A DNA stretch of 64,000 nt, taken from contig CAJXMF010000002.1 of NCBI GenBank assembly GCA_913056195.1, positions 1-64,000 of the forward strand, written 5' to 3'. Positions 55,585 to 64,000 of the stretch are shown in pieces. How positions within the stretch are numbered: position 1 is the first letter of the stretch; each line of letters begins with the position of its first letter. The translations under genes and the position numbers were made by a program. The DNA is from an uncultured Methylococcaceae bacterium (GTDB lineage: Bacteria; Pseudomonadota; Gammaproteobacteria; Methylococcales; Methylomonadaceae). The notes beneath the pieces were generated by a model. The model had not been told where the DNA came from. It did not search any database and worked only from the letters and a program-made list of their open reading frames with translations.

Positions 55585-56860
55585 TTTTTCCAGGTAACGG
55601 GTAGCTTTCCTTAATCAACAGACTCATGAGCAGGGCTATCATCAGGCTGATAACGATAGATGATAAGGCATATTGAAAGTCGGTGACTGAAAAATTTAAT
55701 GCCATCGTTTGAGCAGTTGTTGCTTGTCCATCTTGCAGTAGTTTTCCAATCAGAGGTTGAAACAAGGCACTGCCGCCAATCAACCAGGTATTCGTAAACC
55801 CTAACGAAGTACCTTCGGACTGCTTAGGGCCGATTTGAGCATTATTCGCATAAGCCAATACATTGCCGCAACAAAAGAAGCCCAGCAAAAAAATCAGTAG
55901 ATAGGCGGCCCACAAGGGCAATCCGGGCATATAAAGCAATACAGCCATACTGATCAATCCACCGCTGGCACCCATAGCCATCGGTAATTTAAAACGACGG
56001 ATATGGTCGGCAAACCAGCCGAAAAAGAAACTGCCGGGGATGGCGCCGATAAATAACATGGAAACAATCATTGCCGCTTCTGTCTGACCCGTATGAAATT
56101 TGGATTGAATAAACAATGTGCCCCACAGTGCTCCGAAGGCAATGAAACTGGTATTGATCGTTGCGGCATAAATTCCGCTAAACCAGGCATCACGTTGACA
56201 TAGCAAGTATTTTAAATCGGCGAGAACATGCGATTTAACGGCCGTATTTTGTTGTATTCCTGCTACCGGTCGATCACGCATAAACAGATAAATAAGTACC
56301 GATAAGGATAATCCCAAACCGGCAATGAGCCATAAGGTCTCGCGCCAACCCAGTTTCTCCGCCAATGCAGAAATGGGGCCTTCGCCACTGACTGCGCCGA
56401 TCATACCAACGACATTGGTCAATCCAACCATCGTGGCAAAACGATTGGCCGGAAACCAGTTAGCCGCCAGCTTCAAACAGGAAACAAACGAAAAAGCAGC
56501 GCCAGCGCCGACCATCATCCGCGTTAACGCCGCCTGCGCCGGTGATGAGGCATAAGAAAACAACAAACAACTGCTACTGGCAAAAAATGCCGCCAATACC
56601 AAAGGACGTTTGGGCCCAAAGCGGTCAACGATCAGGCCAACAGGAATCTGCAATACCGCGTAGGAATAAAAATAGCAGGATGCGATAAAACCGAGTGTTG
56701 CGGCATTGGTGTGAAAGGCCTTGATAAGCTGATGACCCAATGCCGCAGGAGCAACCTGGTTGATAAAGTCAAAATAAAAATACAGGGTACCTAATCCCCA
56801 CATCAACCACGGTAAAAAAAATTTTGTAACGTATACAATTTGTTGTTGTCTATTCTGCAT
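55571..56860 (-). CDS. MFS-family transporter coupled to glutamate decarboxylase
   Basis: The 429-residue protein has 12 membrane helices and the MFS loop-2/3 motif GLIVDRFGPKRPLVLAAFF (near residue 70-90). It is of the phthalate/hexuronate type by general appearance. The next gene is gadB, overlapping by 14 bp, so it may move glutamate, GABA or a related acid; the usual GadC antiporter is of a different family. I choose ATG 56860: the longer frame to 56905 reads into the mobile element copy C (its first residues PTEEFTLSSYS come from the terminal repeat), which is not coding. Confidence 0.83.
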   Translation of the reverse strand: MQNRQQQIVYVTKFFLPWLMWGLGTLYFYFDFINQVAPAALGHQLIKAFHTNAATLGFIASCYFYSYAVLQIPVGLIVDRFGPKRPLVLAAFFASSSCLLFSYASSPAQAALTRMMVGAGAAFSFVSCLKLAANWFPANRFATMVGLTNVVGMIGAVSGEGPISALAEKLGWRETLWLIAGLGLSLSVLIYLFMRDRPVAGIQQNTAVKSHVLADLKYLLCQRDAWFSGIYAATINTSFIAFGALWGTLFIQSKFHTGQTEAAMIVSMLFIGAIPGSFFFGWFADHIRRFKLPMAMGASGGLISMAVLLYMPGLPLWAAYLLIFLLGFFCCGNVLAYANNAQIGPKQSEGTSLGFTNTWLIGGSALFQPLIGKLLQDGQATTAQTMALNFSVTDFQYALSSIVISLMIALLMSLLIKESYPLPGKNDEY

Positions 56861-56872
56861 AAATAAAAGGCT

Positions 56873-57026
56873 GTAACTACTCAGCGTAAATTCTTCTGTG
56901 GGCATAGGCTGTTGATTTATCAGGCTTCTGCAACAGGACGTTGCAGCAGAGCTTACAGGGACGTATTTACGCGTCCTTATAAATCAATAGCCTATGCCTT
57001 CAGCCCCAAACTCGCTGAGTAGTTAC
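56873..57026. mobile_element. 154-bp MITE-like palindromic element, copy C
   Basis: Same terminal repeats (GTAACTACTCAGCG), inner repeats and 58-nt core as copy B, with one core difference (GCTTACAG here, GTTTACAG in B). The 14-nt spacers are swapped: left TAAATTCTTCTGTG here is the complement of the right one in B; right TTCAGCCCCAAACT is the near-complement of the left one in B. No 8-bp duplication flanks this copy (AAAAGGCT versus ATTAAAAC). It lies just upstream of the MFS-gadB start codon and could supply a promoter or insulate. Confidence 0.9.
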
Positions 57027-57270
57027 ATTAAAACAAGCATATGGCTATTTAAGCCCCTTTCTTTCGATTTCTTCAGGCGCTGAAAACTGACGGCAAAACC
57101 ATGATGACTTGCAGCGACTTCGGCCGATGAACTTGCCGATATCCTGTAAATATGGGACCATTAAAGGCTTTATCATTTGTAACGATGCCTGACGCTGCCC
57201 GATAATTTAATCTATTCGGCGGCTATCGCATCGACACTGATTTTAATTCTTAACTTACAGAGGCATATCA

Positions 57271-58437
57271 ATGGCTGGTCGCAATCATCTTTTTATCCCA
57301 GGCCCAACAAACACACCCCATTCTGTACTCAGCGCCATGCACGTCCCCATGGAAGATCACCGCTCTCCGATCTTTCCAAACCTGTTAACCCCTGTTCTGG
57401 AAGATTTAAAAAAAGTCTTTCGCACCGAAACAGGCCGCGCACTGATCTTTCCTGCAACCGGCACAGCAGGCTGGGAAATCGCCCTGACCAATACCTTAAA
57501 TCCTGGCGATAAAGTGTTGATTTACCGCTTTGGACAGTTCAGTCATTTGTGGATGGAAATGGCTAAACGCTTAGGTCTGGATGTTGAAGTTCACGAAATC
57601 GAATGGGGTAAAGGCATCCCGCTCGACCATCTGGAACAACGTCTGAAAGAAGATAAAAATCATGAAATTAAAGCCTTTTTAGCCACCCATAATGAAACAG
57701 CAACCGGCGTCACCAGCGATATCGGCGGCGTTCGTCAAGCGTTGGACAACGCTAACCATCCAGCATTTTTGTTTGTCGATGGCGTCAGCTCAATCGCCAG
57801 TATCGAATTCCGTATGGACGACTGGGGCGTCGATAGCGCCATCAGCGGCTCACAAAAAGGCTTTATGCTGCCCGCCGGTCTTGCCATTGTCGCGTTCAGC
57901 CAAAAAGCCATTGACGCCACCGAAACCGCACAATGTAAACGCGGCTTCCTGGACTTGAAAGACATGCTCAATGCTAATGACACGGGCTACACACCCTACA
58001 CGCCTTCAACACCGATGATTCACGGTCTCCGTAAATCCCTGGATTTGTTATTGGAAGAAGGTATAGAAAATGTTTATGCACGCCATGCTCGCTTAGCTGA
58101 AGGCACGCGCCAGGCCATCAAAGCCTGGGGACTGTCGCTATGTGCACAACCGGGCTGGGAGTCAGACACCGTTTCCGCCGTCGTCGTTCCTGAAGATAAA
58201 GATGCCCGCGACGTCATCGCCACCGCCTTTCACAAATACAATATTTCATTAGGCGCAGGCTTGACTGAACTGGCGGGTAAGGTTTTTCGTATTGGCCATA
58301 TGGGCGACATGAATGATGTTTCCATGCTGGGTTGTATTGCGGGTGTGGAAATGGCCATGCTTGATCACGGGTTTGATATAAAACCCGGCAGCGGCGTCGC
58401 TGCAGCAATTGAATATTACCGTTCAACCGCGGCCTAA
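57271..58437 (+). CDS. sga: Serine--glyoxylate aminotransferase
   Basis: A PLP enzyme converting serine plus glyoxylate into hydroxypyruvate plus glycine, a key step of the serine pathway of C1 assimilation. The 388-residue protein matches this family: PGPTNTPHSVLSAM, the PLP lysine in SGSQKGFMLPAGLA, ATHNETATGV and LGAGLTELAGKVFRIGHMGD. Many type I methanotrophs keep this gene. No other serine-pathway gene is seen nearby. RBS AGAGG before ATG; the gene ends in a good terminator. The 244 bp between copy C and the start show no other gene. Confidence 0.94.
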   Translation: MAGRNHLFIPGPTNTPHSVLSAMHVPMEDHRSPIFPNLLTPVLEDLKKVFRTETGRALIFPATGTAGWEIALTNTLNPGDKVLIYRFGQFSHLWMEMAKRLGLDVEVHEIEWGKGIPLDHLEQRLKEDKNHEIKAFLATHNETATGVTSDIGGVRQALDNANHPAFLFVDGVSSIASIEFRMDDWGVDSAISGSQKGFMLPAGLAIVAFSQKAIDATETAQCKRGFLDLKDMLNANDTGYTPYTPSTPMIHGLRKSLDLLLEEGIENVYARHARLAEGTRQAIKAWGLSLCAQPGWESDTVSAVVVPEDKDARDVIATAFHKYNISLGAGLTELAGKVFRIGHMGDMNDVSMLGCIAGVEMAMLDHGFDIKPGSGVAAAIEYYRSTAA

Positions 58438-58444
58438 CAGACTC

Positions 58445-58481
58445 AGGCAGCGCTTTATAAAATCTAAGCGCTGCCTGTTTT
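58445..58481 (+). terminator. Rho-independent terminator of sga
   Basis: Stem AGGCAGCGCTT/AAGCGCTGCCT (58445-58455 with 58466-58476, 11 bp, loop 10 nt) followed by GTTTTCC, 7 bp after the sga stop codon. Confidence 0.8.
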
Positions 58482-58600
58482 CCACATTCTGATGCACCCT
58501 TTCTTAGCGGTCGTCTTAAGCGGTGATTCTGGCCATTATTGCTGGCAAAGCGGGACTAACGCGCGTTAAAATAAACGGTTTTTCTCTCTGAGGAACAACT

Positions 58601-59029
58601 GTGGAAAATTTCACCCCTGTTTCCGCCTTCCTGGGCGGCAGCCTGATTGGCTTAAGTGTAATTTTATTATTACTTTACAACGGCCGTACAGCCGGCATCA
58701 GCGGGATTATGAATGGCGTTTTTTTATCACCTGGAAACGAACAACGCTGGCGCCTCGCCTTTTTGCTCGGCTTGATTCTCGGCGCGGTTATTTTTCAGCA
58801 GATCATGCCGAATTTCATTCAGTTTCGCAGCGATTACCCGCTTGTCCTGGTCGCCATTGGCGGCTTTCTGGTAGGTGTTGGCACCCGTTTGAGCAGTGGC
58901 TGCACCAGCGGCCATGGTATTTGCGGCATTGCCAACCTGTCTCGCCGTTCGATTATCGCGACACTCTGCTTTATGGCCAGCGGCTTTATCACTGTCTTCA
59001 TCACCAAACACGTGTTGTATTTAATATGA
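58601..59029 (+). CDS. YeeE/YedE (DUF395) sulfur-transport membrane protein, first half
   Basis: The 142-residue protein has about four membrane helices and the conserved Cys motif SSGCTSGHGICGIANLSRRS, typical of the YeeE/YedE family that moves thiosulfate or other reduced sulfur. The start codon is GTG at 58601, with AGGAA eight bases upstream. It overlaps the second half gene by ATGA; paired short genes like this are often called PmpA and PmpB. A link to MtoX sulfide or SoxYZ thiosulfate is possible but not shown. Confidence 0.9.
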   Translation: MENFTPVSAFLGGSLIGLSVILLLLYNGRTAGISGIMNGVFLSPGNEQRWRLAFLLGLILGAVIFQQIMPNFIQFRSDYPLVLVAIGGFLVGVGTRLSSGCTSGHGICGIANLSRRSIIATLCFMASGFITVFITKHVLYLI

Positions 59030-59439
59030 ACAAACTCTTGGTTGCCTTGATTTCTGGCATTATTTTTGGCTTGGGGCTCTCTTTATCGCAGATGGTTGAT
59101 GCCAACAAAGTCCTGGGCTTTTTGGATATTGCGGGTGACTGGGACCCGAGTCTGGCTTTTGTGATGGCAGGCGCACTCGCTGTGGCCATGCCGGGATTTT
59201 ACTGGGTAAAAAAACGTCAGCGTCCGGTTTTTGAAGACGGCTTTCATCTATCGCATAAAAAACAGATTGATAAACCGCTCGTTTTAGGCGCGATTATTTT
59301 CGGTATTGGCTGGGGTTTGAGCGGCTATTGCCCAGGCCCTGCCGTTGCAGGCATCGGCTTTGGCAACGGTGAAGCGCTCGTCATGGTCTTGGCCATTTAT
59401 GCCGGTTTTTTTGCCGAGCGTTTTATCGCTAAAAAATAA
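59026..59439 (+). CDS. YeeE/YedE (DUF395) sulfur-transport membrane protein, second half
   Basis: The 137-residue protein has about four membrane helices and the second conserved Cys motif GLSGYCPGPAVAGIGFG. ATG 59026 is the start: it overlaps the stop of the first half (ATGA) and gives MNKLLVALISGIIFGLGLSLS, a normal N-terminus; the frame could be extended only into the first gene. It overlaps xseA by TAATG, so the two sulfur genes and xseA-folM are in one line. Confidence 0.9.
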   Translation: MNKLLVALISGIIFGLGLSLSQMVDANKVLGFLDIAGDWDPSLAFVMAGALAVAMPGFYWVKKRQRPVFEDGFHLSHKKQIDKPLVLGAIIFGIGWGLSGYCPGPAVAGIGFGNGEALVMVLAIYAGFFAERFIAKK

Positions 59440-60791
59440 TGCCAACGCCTCAGCCTGAAAAAGTCTATAGCGTCAGCCAGCTTAACCGGGAAACCCGGTT
59501 GCTGTTAAGCGATCATTTTTTATCGATCCGCATTGAAGGCGAAATTTCCAACCTCACCCGCCCGGCGTCGGGCCATTTGTATTTTTCTTTAAAAGACGAA
59601 CGCGCTCAAATCCGCTGCGCCATGTTTCGACCACATCAACGCAGGTTGCGCTTTAAACCGGATAATGGCCTGCATGTTATCGCCACCGCCCAGGTCAGCC
59701 TGTATGAACCGCGCGGCGATTATCAACTCATCATCGAGCAGATGGAAGAAGCCGGCAGCGGCGCACTGCAACGCGCCTTTGAGCAATTGAAACAAAAACT
59801 GCTCGCCGAAGGCCTGTTTGAAACCCACAGGAAACGCCCGATTCCTCGCCTGCCCAGGCATATCGGCATCATCACCTCGCCCTCCGGTGCCGCCATTCAA
59901 GATATCTTAAGCGTCCTGAAGCGCCGCTTTCCCGCCATTCCGATTACCCTCTATCCGGCATCGGTACAGGGCGAGTCGGCGGCGCCGGAAATCGTTCGCG
60001 CGCTGGCGCAGGCCAATGAACACGGCGTTGCCGATGTATTAATTGTCGGCCGGGGCGGTGGCTCGCTGGAAGATTTATGGCCATTTAACGAAGAAAGCGT
60101 CGCCCGTGCCATCGCAGCCAGCGCCATTCCGGTCATTTCCGCCGTTGGCCATGAAACTGATTTTACCATTACCGATTTTGTCGCCGATTTGCGCGCGCCA
60201 ACACCTTCGGCGGCTGCCGAACATGCCGCACCGGATCAAGCTGAGTGGCTCAATACCTTCAAAGCATATGAATTAAAATTACAACAACTGATCGAATACG
60301 TGCTGGAGCAATCGACTCAACAACTGGACTGGTTGTATCGCGCTTTACAGCAACAACATCCCGCACAACAACTGGCACATAAAGGCGAGCATTTACGCCG
60401 CCTGGAAAGCCGCTTGCAACAAAGCTGGCAGCGTCAACACACGCAGCGCAACCAGCAGACGTCCAACCTGACTCACCGTTTGCGGCAACAAAACCCTGCT
60501 GTCATGGCAAAACAGCAGCGCCATAACCTGCACAACACCGAACAACGCCTGATTCGCGCCATACAATCGGCATTAACACAGGCCCGGCAACGTTACATCG
60601 CCACCACGCAAACCCTGCATGCCATCAGCCCGCTGGCAACACTGGAACGCGGTTACGCTATCGTCCAAAAAAACGACTCCATCATAAAATCCAGCCGGCA
60701 ATTACAGGTTGGCGATTCGGTCAAAACCCGGCTGGGCGAAGGCCGTTTTGTGAGTCGTATTGAAAAAATAGCCGCGCATGAAAGCGACTAA
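59439..60791 (+). CDS. xseA: Exodeoxyribonuclease VII large subunit
   Basis: XseA with XseB degrades single-stranded DNA in repair. The 450-residue protein has the N-terminal OB fold (YSVSQLNRETRLLL, IEGEISNLTRPASGHLYFSL), the catalytic core (IGIITSPSGAAIQDILSVLKRR in parts, GRGGGSLEDLWPFNEE, SAVGHETDFTITDFVAD) and a long C-terminal coiled coil. xseB is not in the window. It overlaps folM by 14 bp. Confidence 0.95.
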   Translation: MPTPQPEKVYSVSQLNRETRLLLSDHFLSIRIEGEISNLTRPASGHLYFSLKDERAQIRCAMFRPHQRRLRFKPDNGLHVIATAQVSLYEPRGDYQLIIEQMEEAGSGALQRAFEQLKQKLLAEGLFETHRKRPIPRLPRHIGIITSPSGAAIQDILSVLKRRFPAIPITLYPASVQGESAAPEIVRALAQANEHGVADVLIVGRGGGSLEDLWPFNEESVARAIAASAIPVISAVGHETDFTITDFVADLRAPTPSAAAEHAAPDQAEWLNTFKAYELKLQQLIEYVLEQSTQQLDWLYRALQQQHPAQQLAHKGEHLRRLESRLQQSWQRQHTQRNQQTSNLTHRLRQQNPAVMAKQQRHNLHNTEQRLIRAIQSALTQARQRYIATTQTLHAISPLATLERGYAIVQKNDSIIKSSRQLQVGDSVKTRLGEGRFVSRIEKIAAHESD

Positions 60792-61515
60792 AAACATCCT
60801 CATCACCGGCGCCGCCAAACGCATTGGCGCCAGTTGTGCACGCCTTCTACATACGGAAGGCCACAATATCGTGCTGCATTATCACCATTCCGAGCAACAG
60901 GCGCTGAGTTTACAACATGAACTCAACCAAATCCGCCCGCATTCCGCCTGCGGCCTGAAGGCCGATCTTAACCAGCTTGACGCCATCCGACAGCTCGCCA
61001 CCCAAGCCAGCACGCAATGGAATGGCGTTGACGTGTTAATCAACAATGCTTCAGCCTTTTTTCCGGACGACTTTGCGACAACATCGGAACAGGATTGGGA
61101 CACGCTGCTGGATACCAACCTGAAAGCGCCGTTTTTCCTGAGTCAAGCCTTGCTGCCTACATTACGCAAAAACCAGGGCTGCATCATCAATATCATCGAT
61201 ATTCATGCAGAACGCGGCCTGAAAGGCTATCCCGCCTACAGCATCAGCAAAGCCGGGTTGGCGGCCATGACACGCTCGCTGGCCAAGGAACTGGGGCCCG
61301 AAATTCGCGTCAACGGGATAGCACCGGGGGCTATTTTATGGCCGGAGCAGGCGATGGATGAGGCGACCAAAAGCGACATCCTGGCGCGTATTACATTGAA
61401 ACGCAGCGGCAGCCCACAAGATATCGCCCGCGCGGTGCGCTTTTTTATTGATGATGCCGATTATATTACCGGCCAGATTCTGGCTGTCGATGGCGGCAGA
61501 ACCCTGTTCAACTGA
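60778..61515 (+). CDS. Pteridine/dihydrofolate reductase of the SDR family (FolM-like)
   Basis: The 245-residue short-chain dehydrogenase has the NADP-binding motif TGAAKRIG, NNAS, and catalytic YSISK (Tyr and Lys). The ITGAAKRIG start fits pteridine reductases such as FolM, which reduce dihydromonapterin and dihydrofolate. It lies next to folK and folB, convergent, its stop codon abutting the folK stop with no base between (61515 and 61516). The nearby folate genes support a pteridine substrate. Confidence 0.86.
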   Translation: MKATKNILITGAAKRIGASCARLLHTEGHNIVLHYHHSEQQALSLQHELNQIRPHSACGLKADLNQLDAIRQLATQASTQWNGVDVLINNASAFFPDDFATTSEQDWDTLLDTNLKAPFFLSQALLPTLRKNQGCIINIIDIHAERGLKGYPAYSISKAGLAAMTRSLAKELGPEIRVNGIAPGAILWPEQAMDEATKSDILARITLKRSGSPQDIARAVRFFIDDADYITGQILAVDGGRTLFN

Positions 61516-62013
61516 TTACTCGCTTTCCCAGGGCGGATCGATTTTGCGTTGCTGCAGAGCCGACTTGTCGAATTCATCCCACATCTGCCGATAGCTTTTT
61601 CCAGAAACCGGGTGCGTTTCCTCGCCCGCGATTTCCGCTAAAGGCTCCAGCACGAAGGCATATTTTTCGATTTCATCCCTAGGAATTTGCAGGCGGCCAT
61701 CATGAATGACCTGATCGCCAAATAGAATCAAATCCAGATCCAGCGTTCGCGATGAAAACTTCTGACTGTTTCGACTGCGCCCATGATCAAGCTCAATCTG
61801 CCGCAGCATCTTACCGACCTGCCTGGCTTCAAGATCCGTATTAAAGCGCACAATCAAATTATAAAAATCATCGCCTTCAAATCCCATCGCTGCCGTTTGA
61901 TACAAACTGGACACATCCAGCTCCCCAAAAGCATCCTGCAACGCGCGAATACTCGATGGAATATGCTTTTCCTTGTCGATATTACTGCCAATACTGATGT
62001 AACCTGTGGTCAT
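61516..62013 (-). CDS. folK: 2-amino-4-hydroxy-6-hydroxymethyldihydropteridine pyrophosphokinase
   Basis: FolK transfers pyrophosphate from ATP to the pterin alcohol in folate synthesis. The 165-residue protein has SIGSNIDKEKHI at the start, then SRTLDLDLILFGD and IPRDEIEKYAFVLEPLAEIAG (both parts of the family signature, with metal Asp pair). It overlaps folB by ATGA. Family length is normal. Confidence 0.94.
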   Translation of the reverse strand: MTTGYISIGSNIDKEKHIPSSIRALQDAFGELDVSSLYQTAAMGFEGDDFYNLIVRFNTDLEARQVGKMLRQIELDHGRSRNSQKFSSRTLDLDLILFGDQVIHDGRLQIPRDEIEKYAFVLEPLAEIAGEETHPVSGKSYRQMWDEFDKSALQQRKIDPPWESE

Positions 62014-62369
62014 GGCTTTTTTGTCCCCCGTTCAATGACAATGCCAACATCCCGTGCCCGGCTGATGGCACCGCGTTTGTTCAAACGAATCTTGACCCAT
62101 TCAATCGGAAATTCGTTCAGCAATAGTGTCGCCACTTCTTCAATCAACTTTTCAACCAAAAAGTATTCGCTGTTTTCAACAAAGCTGACGACGCGTTCGG
62201 TGACAGCCTTGTAATCCAGCGTATCCGCAATATCATCCGATGCCGCGGCGGCACGAATATCGAAGCCCATTTCAATATCAAATACCAGCGTTTGCTTGAT
62301 TTCGCGCTCCCAATCATAGATTCCGATGACAGTGGCAACTTCTAAGCCACCTAAAAAGATAATGTCCAT
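62010..62369 (-). CDS. folB: Dihydroneopterin aldolase
   Basis: FolB cleaves dihydroneopterin to the hydroxymethyl pterin used by FolK. The 119-residue protein begins MDIIFLGGLEVATVIGIYDWER, with the substrate residues in IGIYDWERE and LIEEVATLLL. I choose ATG 62369 (CCGGAAAAACAAC in front); a longer frame to 62453 runs across the divergent promoter of plsY. folB-folK form a two-gene operon. Confidence 0.93.
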   Translation of the reverse strand: MDIIFLGGLEVATVIGIYDWEREIKQTLVFDIEMGFDIRAAAASDDIADTLDYKAVTERVVSFVENSEYFLVEKLIEEVATLLLNEFPIEWVKIRLNKRGAISRARDVGIVIERGTKKP

Positions 62370-62451
62370 GTTGTTTTTCCGGTTATCATATACGGCAAAT
62401 TTACCAGTATCATGTAAACCCGAAAGATATACAAGTTTTAGGAGCCTCAAC

Positions 62452-63024
62452 ATGCTTGAATGGTTACTCGTTCCCGCCGCCTATTTGTTCGGATCAATCT
62501 CCAGCGCCATCATCGTATGCCGCCTGATGGGCCTGCCAGACCCGCGCGAGCAAGGCTCCGGCAATCCGGGCGCGACCAATGTCATGCGTATCGGCGGCAA
62601 AAAAGCCGCGGCCATTACCCTGCTCGGCGACGCGTTGAAAGGCTTGATCCCGGTATTAATAGCCAAATCCCTCAATGCCGACAGCGTATTGCTGTCCGCC
62701 GTTGTTTTTGCCGCGTTTTTGGGGCATTTATATCCGCTGTTTTTTGGCTTTAAAGGCGGCAAAGGTGTGGCAACGTCATTTGGCTTAACCCTCGGCGTCG
62801 CCTGGCTGCTTGGCCTTGTCGTCTCGGGCACCTGGTTTCTGGTCTATAAAATCAGCGGCATATCATCCCTTTCGGCGCTAATAGCTTCGGTACTAACGCC
62901 GTTTTATGTCTGGCTCATTGTGGGTGATAGCAACCTGGTCATCACCTTTGTTCTGATCTCAAGTATTTTACTCTGGCGACACAAAGCCAATATTCAGCGT
63001 TTATTGCGCGGCGAAGAAACATAA
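62452..63024 (+). CDS. plsY: Glycerol-3-phosphate acyltransferase PlsY
   Basis: PlsY acylates glycerol-3-phosphate from acyl-phosphate, the first step of phospholipid synthesis. The 190-residue membrane protein has five helices and the three loop motifs GSISSAIIVCRLMGLPDPR, GSGNPGATNVMR and FKGGKGVATSFG. ATG 62452 has AGGAG seven bases before; the longer frame into folB is rejected. plsY divergent from folB and convergent with tsaD is the common gammaproteobacterial order. Confidence 0.95.
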   Translation: MLEWLLVPAAYLFGSISSAIIVCRLMGLPDPREQGSGNPGATNVMRIGGKKAAAITLLGDALKGLIPVLIAKSLNADSVLLSAVVFAAFLGHLYPLFFGFKGGKGVATSFGLTLGVAWLLGLVVSGTWFLVYKISGISSLSALIASVLTPFYVWLIVGDSNLVITFVLISSILLWRHKANIQRLLRGEET

Positions 63025-63035
63025 GATCAACCCTG

Positions 63036-64000
63036 TCATACCGCTGATAATTCGGCAATCGGCCAGCGCGGCCTGGCAAAAATCTGCAAATCTTCATGCT
63101 GCCCTGCAGTCAACCGCTGACATCCGGCATAGGCAATCATGGCGCCGTTGTCGGTACAAAATTCCAGGCGGGGAAAATAAAGTGATGCGCCTTGTTGCTC
63201 AGCCATAGCTTGCAACTGCCGCCGGATTTCTTGATTGGCACTGACCCCGCCCGCGATCACCAGCGTCGTCAATCCGGTTTGCTGTAATACCCGTCTGCAC
63301 TTGATTACCAGCGTTTCCGCCACCGCCTGCTGAAAGGCATAGGCCACATCGGCTTTGTCCTGCTCCGTTTTAGCGGTCGCGTTCAATGTATTCATGGTAA
63401 ACGTTTTGAGGCCGCTAAAACTAAAATCCAGCCCTGGCCGGTCAGTCATCGGGCGTGGAAAACGAAAACGCGGCGTGCCCTGCTGCGCCAGTTGCGACAA
63501 ACGCGGCCCGCCCGGATAGCCCAGCCCCAGCATTTTCGCCGTTTTATCGAAGGCTTCACCGGCTGCATCATCCAGCGATTCACCTAACAACTGATAGCGT
63601 CCAATGCCTTCAACTTTAACCAGCAAAGTATGCCCGCCTGAAATCAATAACGCCACAAACGGATAGTGTGGAGGATTATCTTCCAGCATGGGCGCCAATA
63701 AGTGCCCTTCCATATGATGAGTCGCCAGCGCAGGCACCCCCCAGGCCCAAGCCAAACTACGGGCAGTACATGCGCCCACCAACAATGCGCCCATCAACCC
63801 AGGCCCTGCAGTATAGGCCACACCATCGATGTCCTGTGGTTTCAATGCGCTTTCGACCAGACACTGTTTGATCAATGGCGTTAATTTCCGAATATGATCG
63901 CGCGAAGCCAATTCCGGCACAACACCGCCATAGGCACTGTGCATGTCAACCTGACTGTAAAGCAGGTGATGAACAAGGCCTTTACGAGCATGATAAACCG
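63036..64000 (-). CDS. tsaD: tRNA N6-adenosine threonylcarbamoyltransferase TsaD (5' end outside window)
   Basis: TsaD transfers threonylcarbamoyl to A37 of tRNAs reading ANN codons. The visible frame runs to the window edge: [19 protein letters not shown] leads into [17 protein letters not shown], so the ATG at 63944 is internal and about 17 residues are missing beyond 64000. Metal and nucleotide motifs are present: [30 protein letters not shown] and [11 protein letters not shown]. Convergent with plsY with 11 bp between stop codons. Confidence 0.95.
   Translation of the reverse strand, partial: VYHARKGLVHHLLYSQVDMHSAYGGVVPELASRDHIRKLTPLIKQCLVESALKPQDIDGVAYTAGPGLMGALLVGACTARSLAWAWGVPALATHHMEGHLLAPMLEDNPPHYPFVALLISGGHTLLVKVEGIGRYQLLGESLDDAAGEAFDKTAKMLGLGYPGGPRLSQLAQQGTPRFRFPRPMTDRPGLDFSFSGLKTFTMNTLNATAKTEQDKADVAYAFQQAVAETLVIKCRRVLQQTGLTTLVIAGGVSANQEIRRQLQAMAEQQGASLYFPRLEFCTDNGAMIAYAGCQRLTAGQHEDLQIFARPRWPIAELSAV

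Noticed and set aside
56861-56905. N-terminal extension of the MFS protein
   Set aside because: The extra 15 codons are the terminal repeat of the mobile element copy C and are not MFS-like.

Overview
The window is a chromosomal segment of a gammaproteobacterium of moderate GC. Methylococcales (a type I methanotroph or close relative) is my best guess. The pointers are a serine-glyoxylate aminotransferase, a periplasmic methanethiol oxidase, a PEP-CTERM/exosortase-associated acyltransferase, a sulfur theme (SoxYZ, YeeE/YedE pair) and housekeeping genes of ordinary gammaproteobacterial type. No methane or methanol oxidation gene lies here, so the assignment is inference. There is no prophage, CRISPR array, integron or rRNA operon; only one tRNA gene (Phe) is visible.

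Layout. 1-5.2 kb (minus): moaA, tRNA-Phe and an Hsp70-like/DUF2760/secreted-protein operon, then a TlpA-type thioredoxin. 5.2-10.9 kb (plus): a complete tripartite RND efflux operon. 11.0-13.1 kb: soxY-soxZ-moeA. 13.2-17.5 kb: a secreted metzincin protease with PA14 and cadherin-like repeats, preceded by a separate gene that looks like its missing proregion, then a VWA protein. 17.6-19.8 kb: a SulP transporter and the decayed ends of an IS4-like transposase. 19.8-25.6 kb (minus): nrdR-ribD-ribE-ribB(X)-ribH-nusB-thiL-pgpA. 25.7-28.9 kb (minus): a cyclic-nucleotide-binding protein, exosortase-type acyltransferase, DUF455 ferritin-like protein and NnrS. 29-34 kb: a hotdog protein, an AMP-phosphorylase-like enzyme, the N-degron transferases bpt and aat, and trxB. 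34-38 kb: ftsK, slyD, greB. 38-42.5 kb: a Crp/Fnr regulator, a small membrane protein, a GGDEF-EAL remnant and pilR-pilS. 42.6-46.6 kb: sucCD, nadE, SemiSWEET. 46.8-53.3 kb: a lone adaptor protein, trhP and the methanethiol oxidase locus. 53.4-56.9 kb: a NemR-like TetR regulator, glutamate decarboxylase and an MFS transporter. 57-64 kb: serine-glyoxylate aminotransferase, two YeeE/YedE halves, xseA, a pteridine reductase, folK, folB, plsY and the truncated 3' part of tsaD.

The most unusual items are three. (1) A 154-bp mobile palindromic element is present in two full copies and one cut copy. One copy is flanked by an 8-bp target duplication, and its core is inverted relative to its arms when compared with the other copy. 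(2) The methanethiol oxidase gene is followed by one polypeptide joining a SCO-type copper-chaperone domain to a di-heme MauG-type peroxidase, a combination known to me as separate genes beside mtoX. (3) A metalloprotease lacks a proregion, and a proregion-like protein is encoded 19 bp upstream. Several dispersed hairpin repeats (REP-like) of three families lie between genes.

Many starts below were moved inward from the longest possible frame because a better ribosome binding site, a signal peptide or coupling to the previous gene favoured the inner codon; each case is stated.
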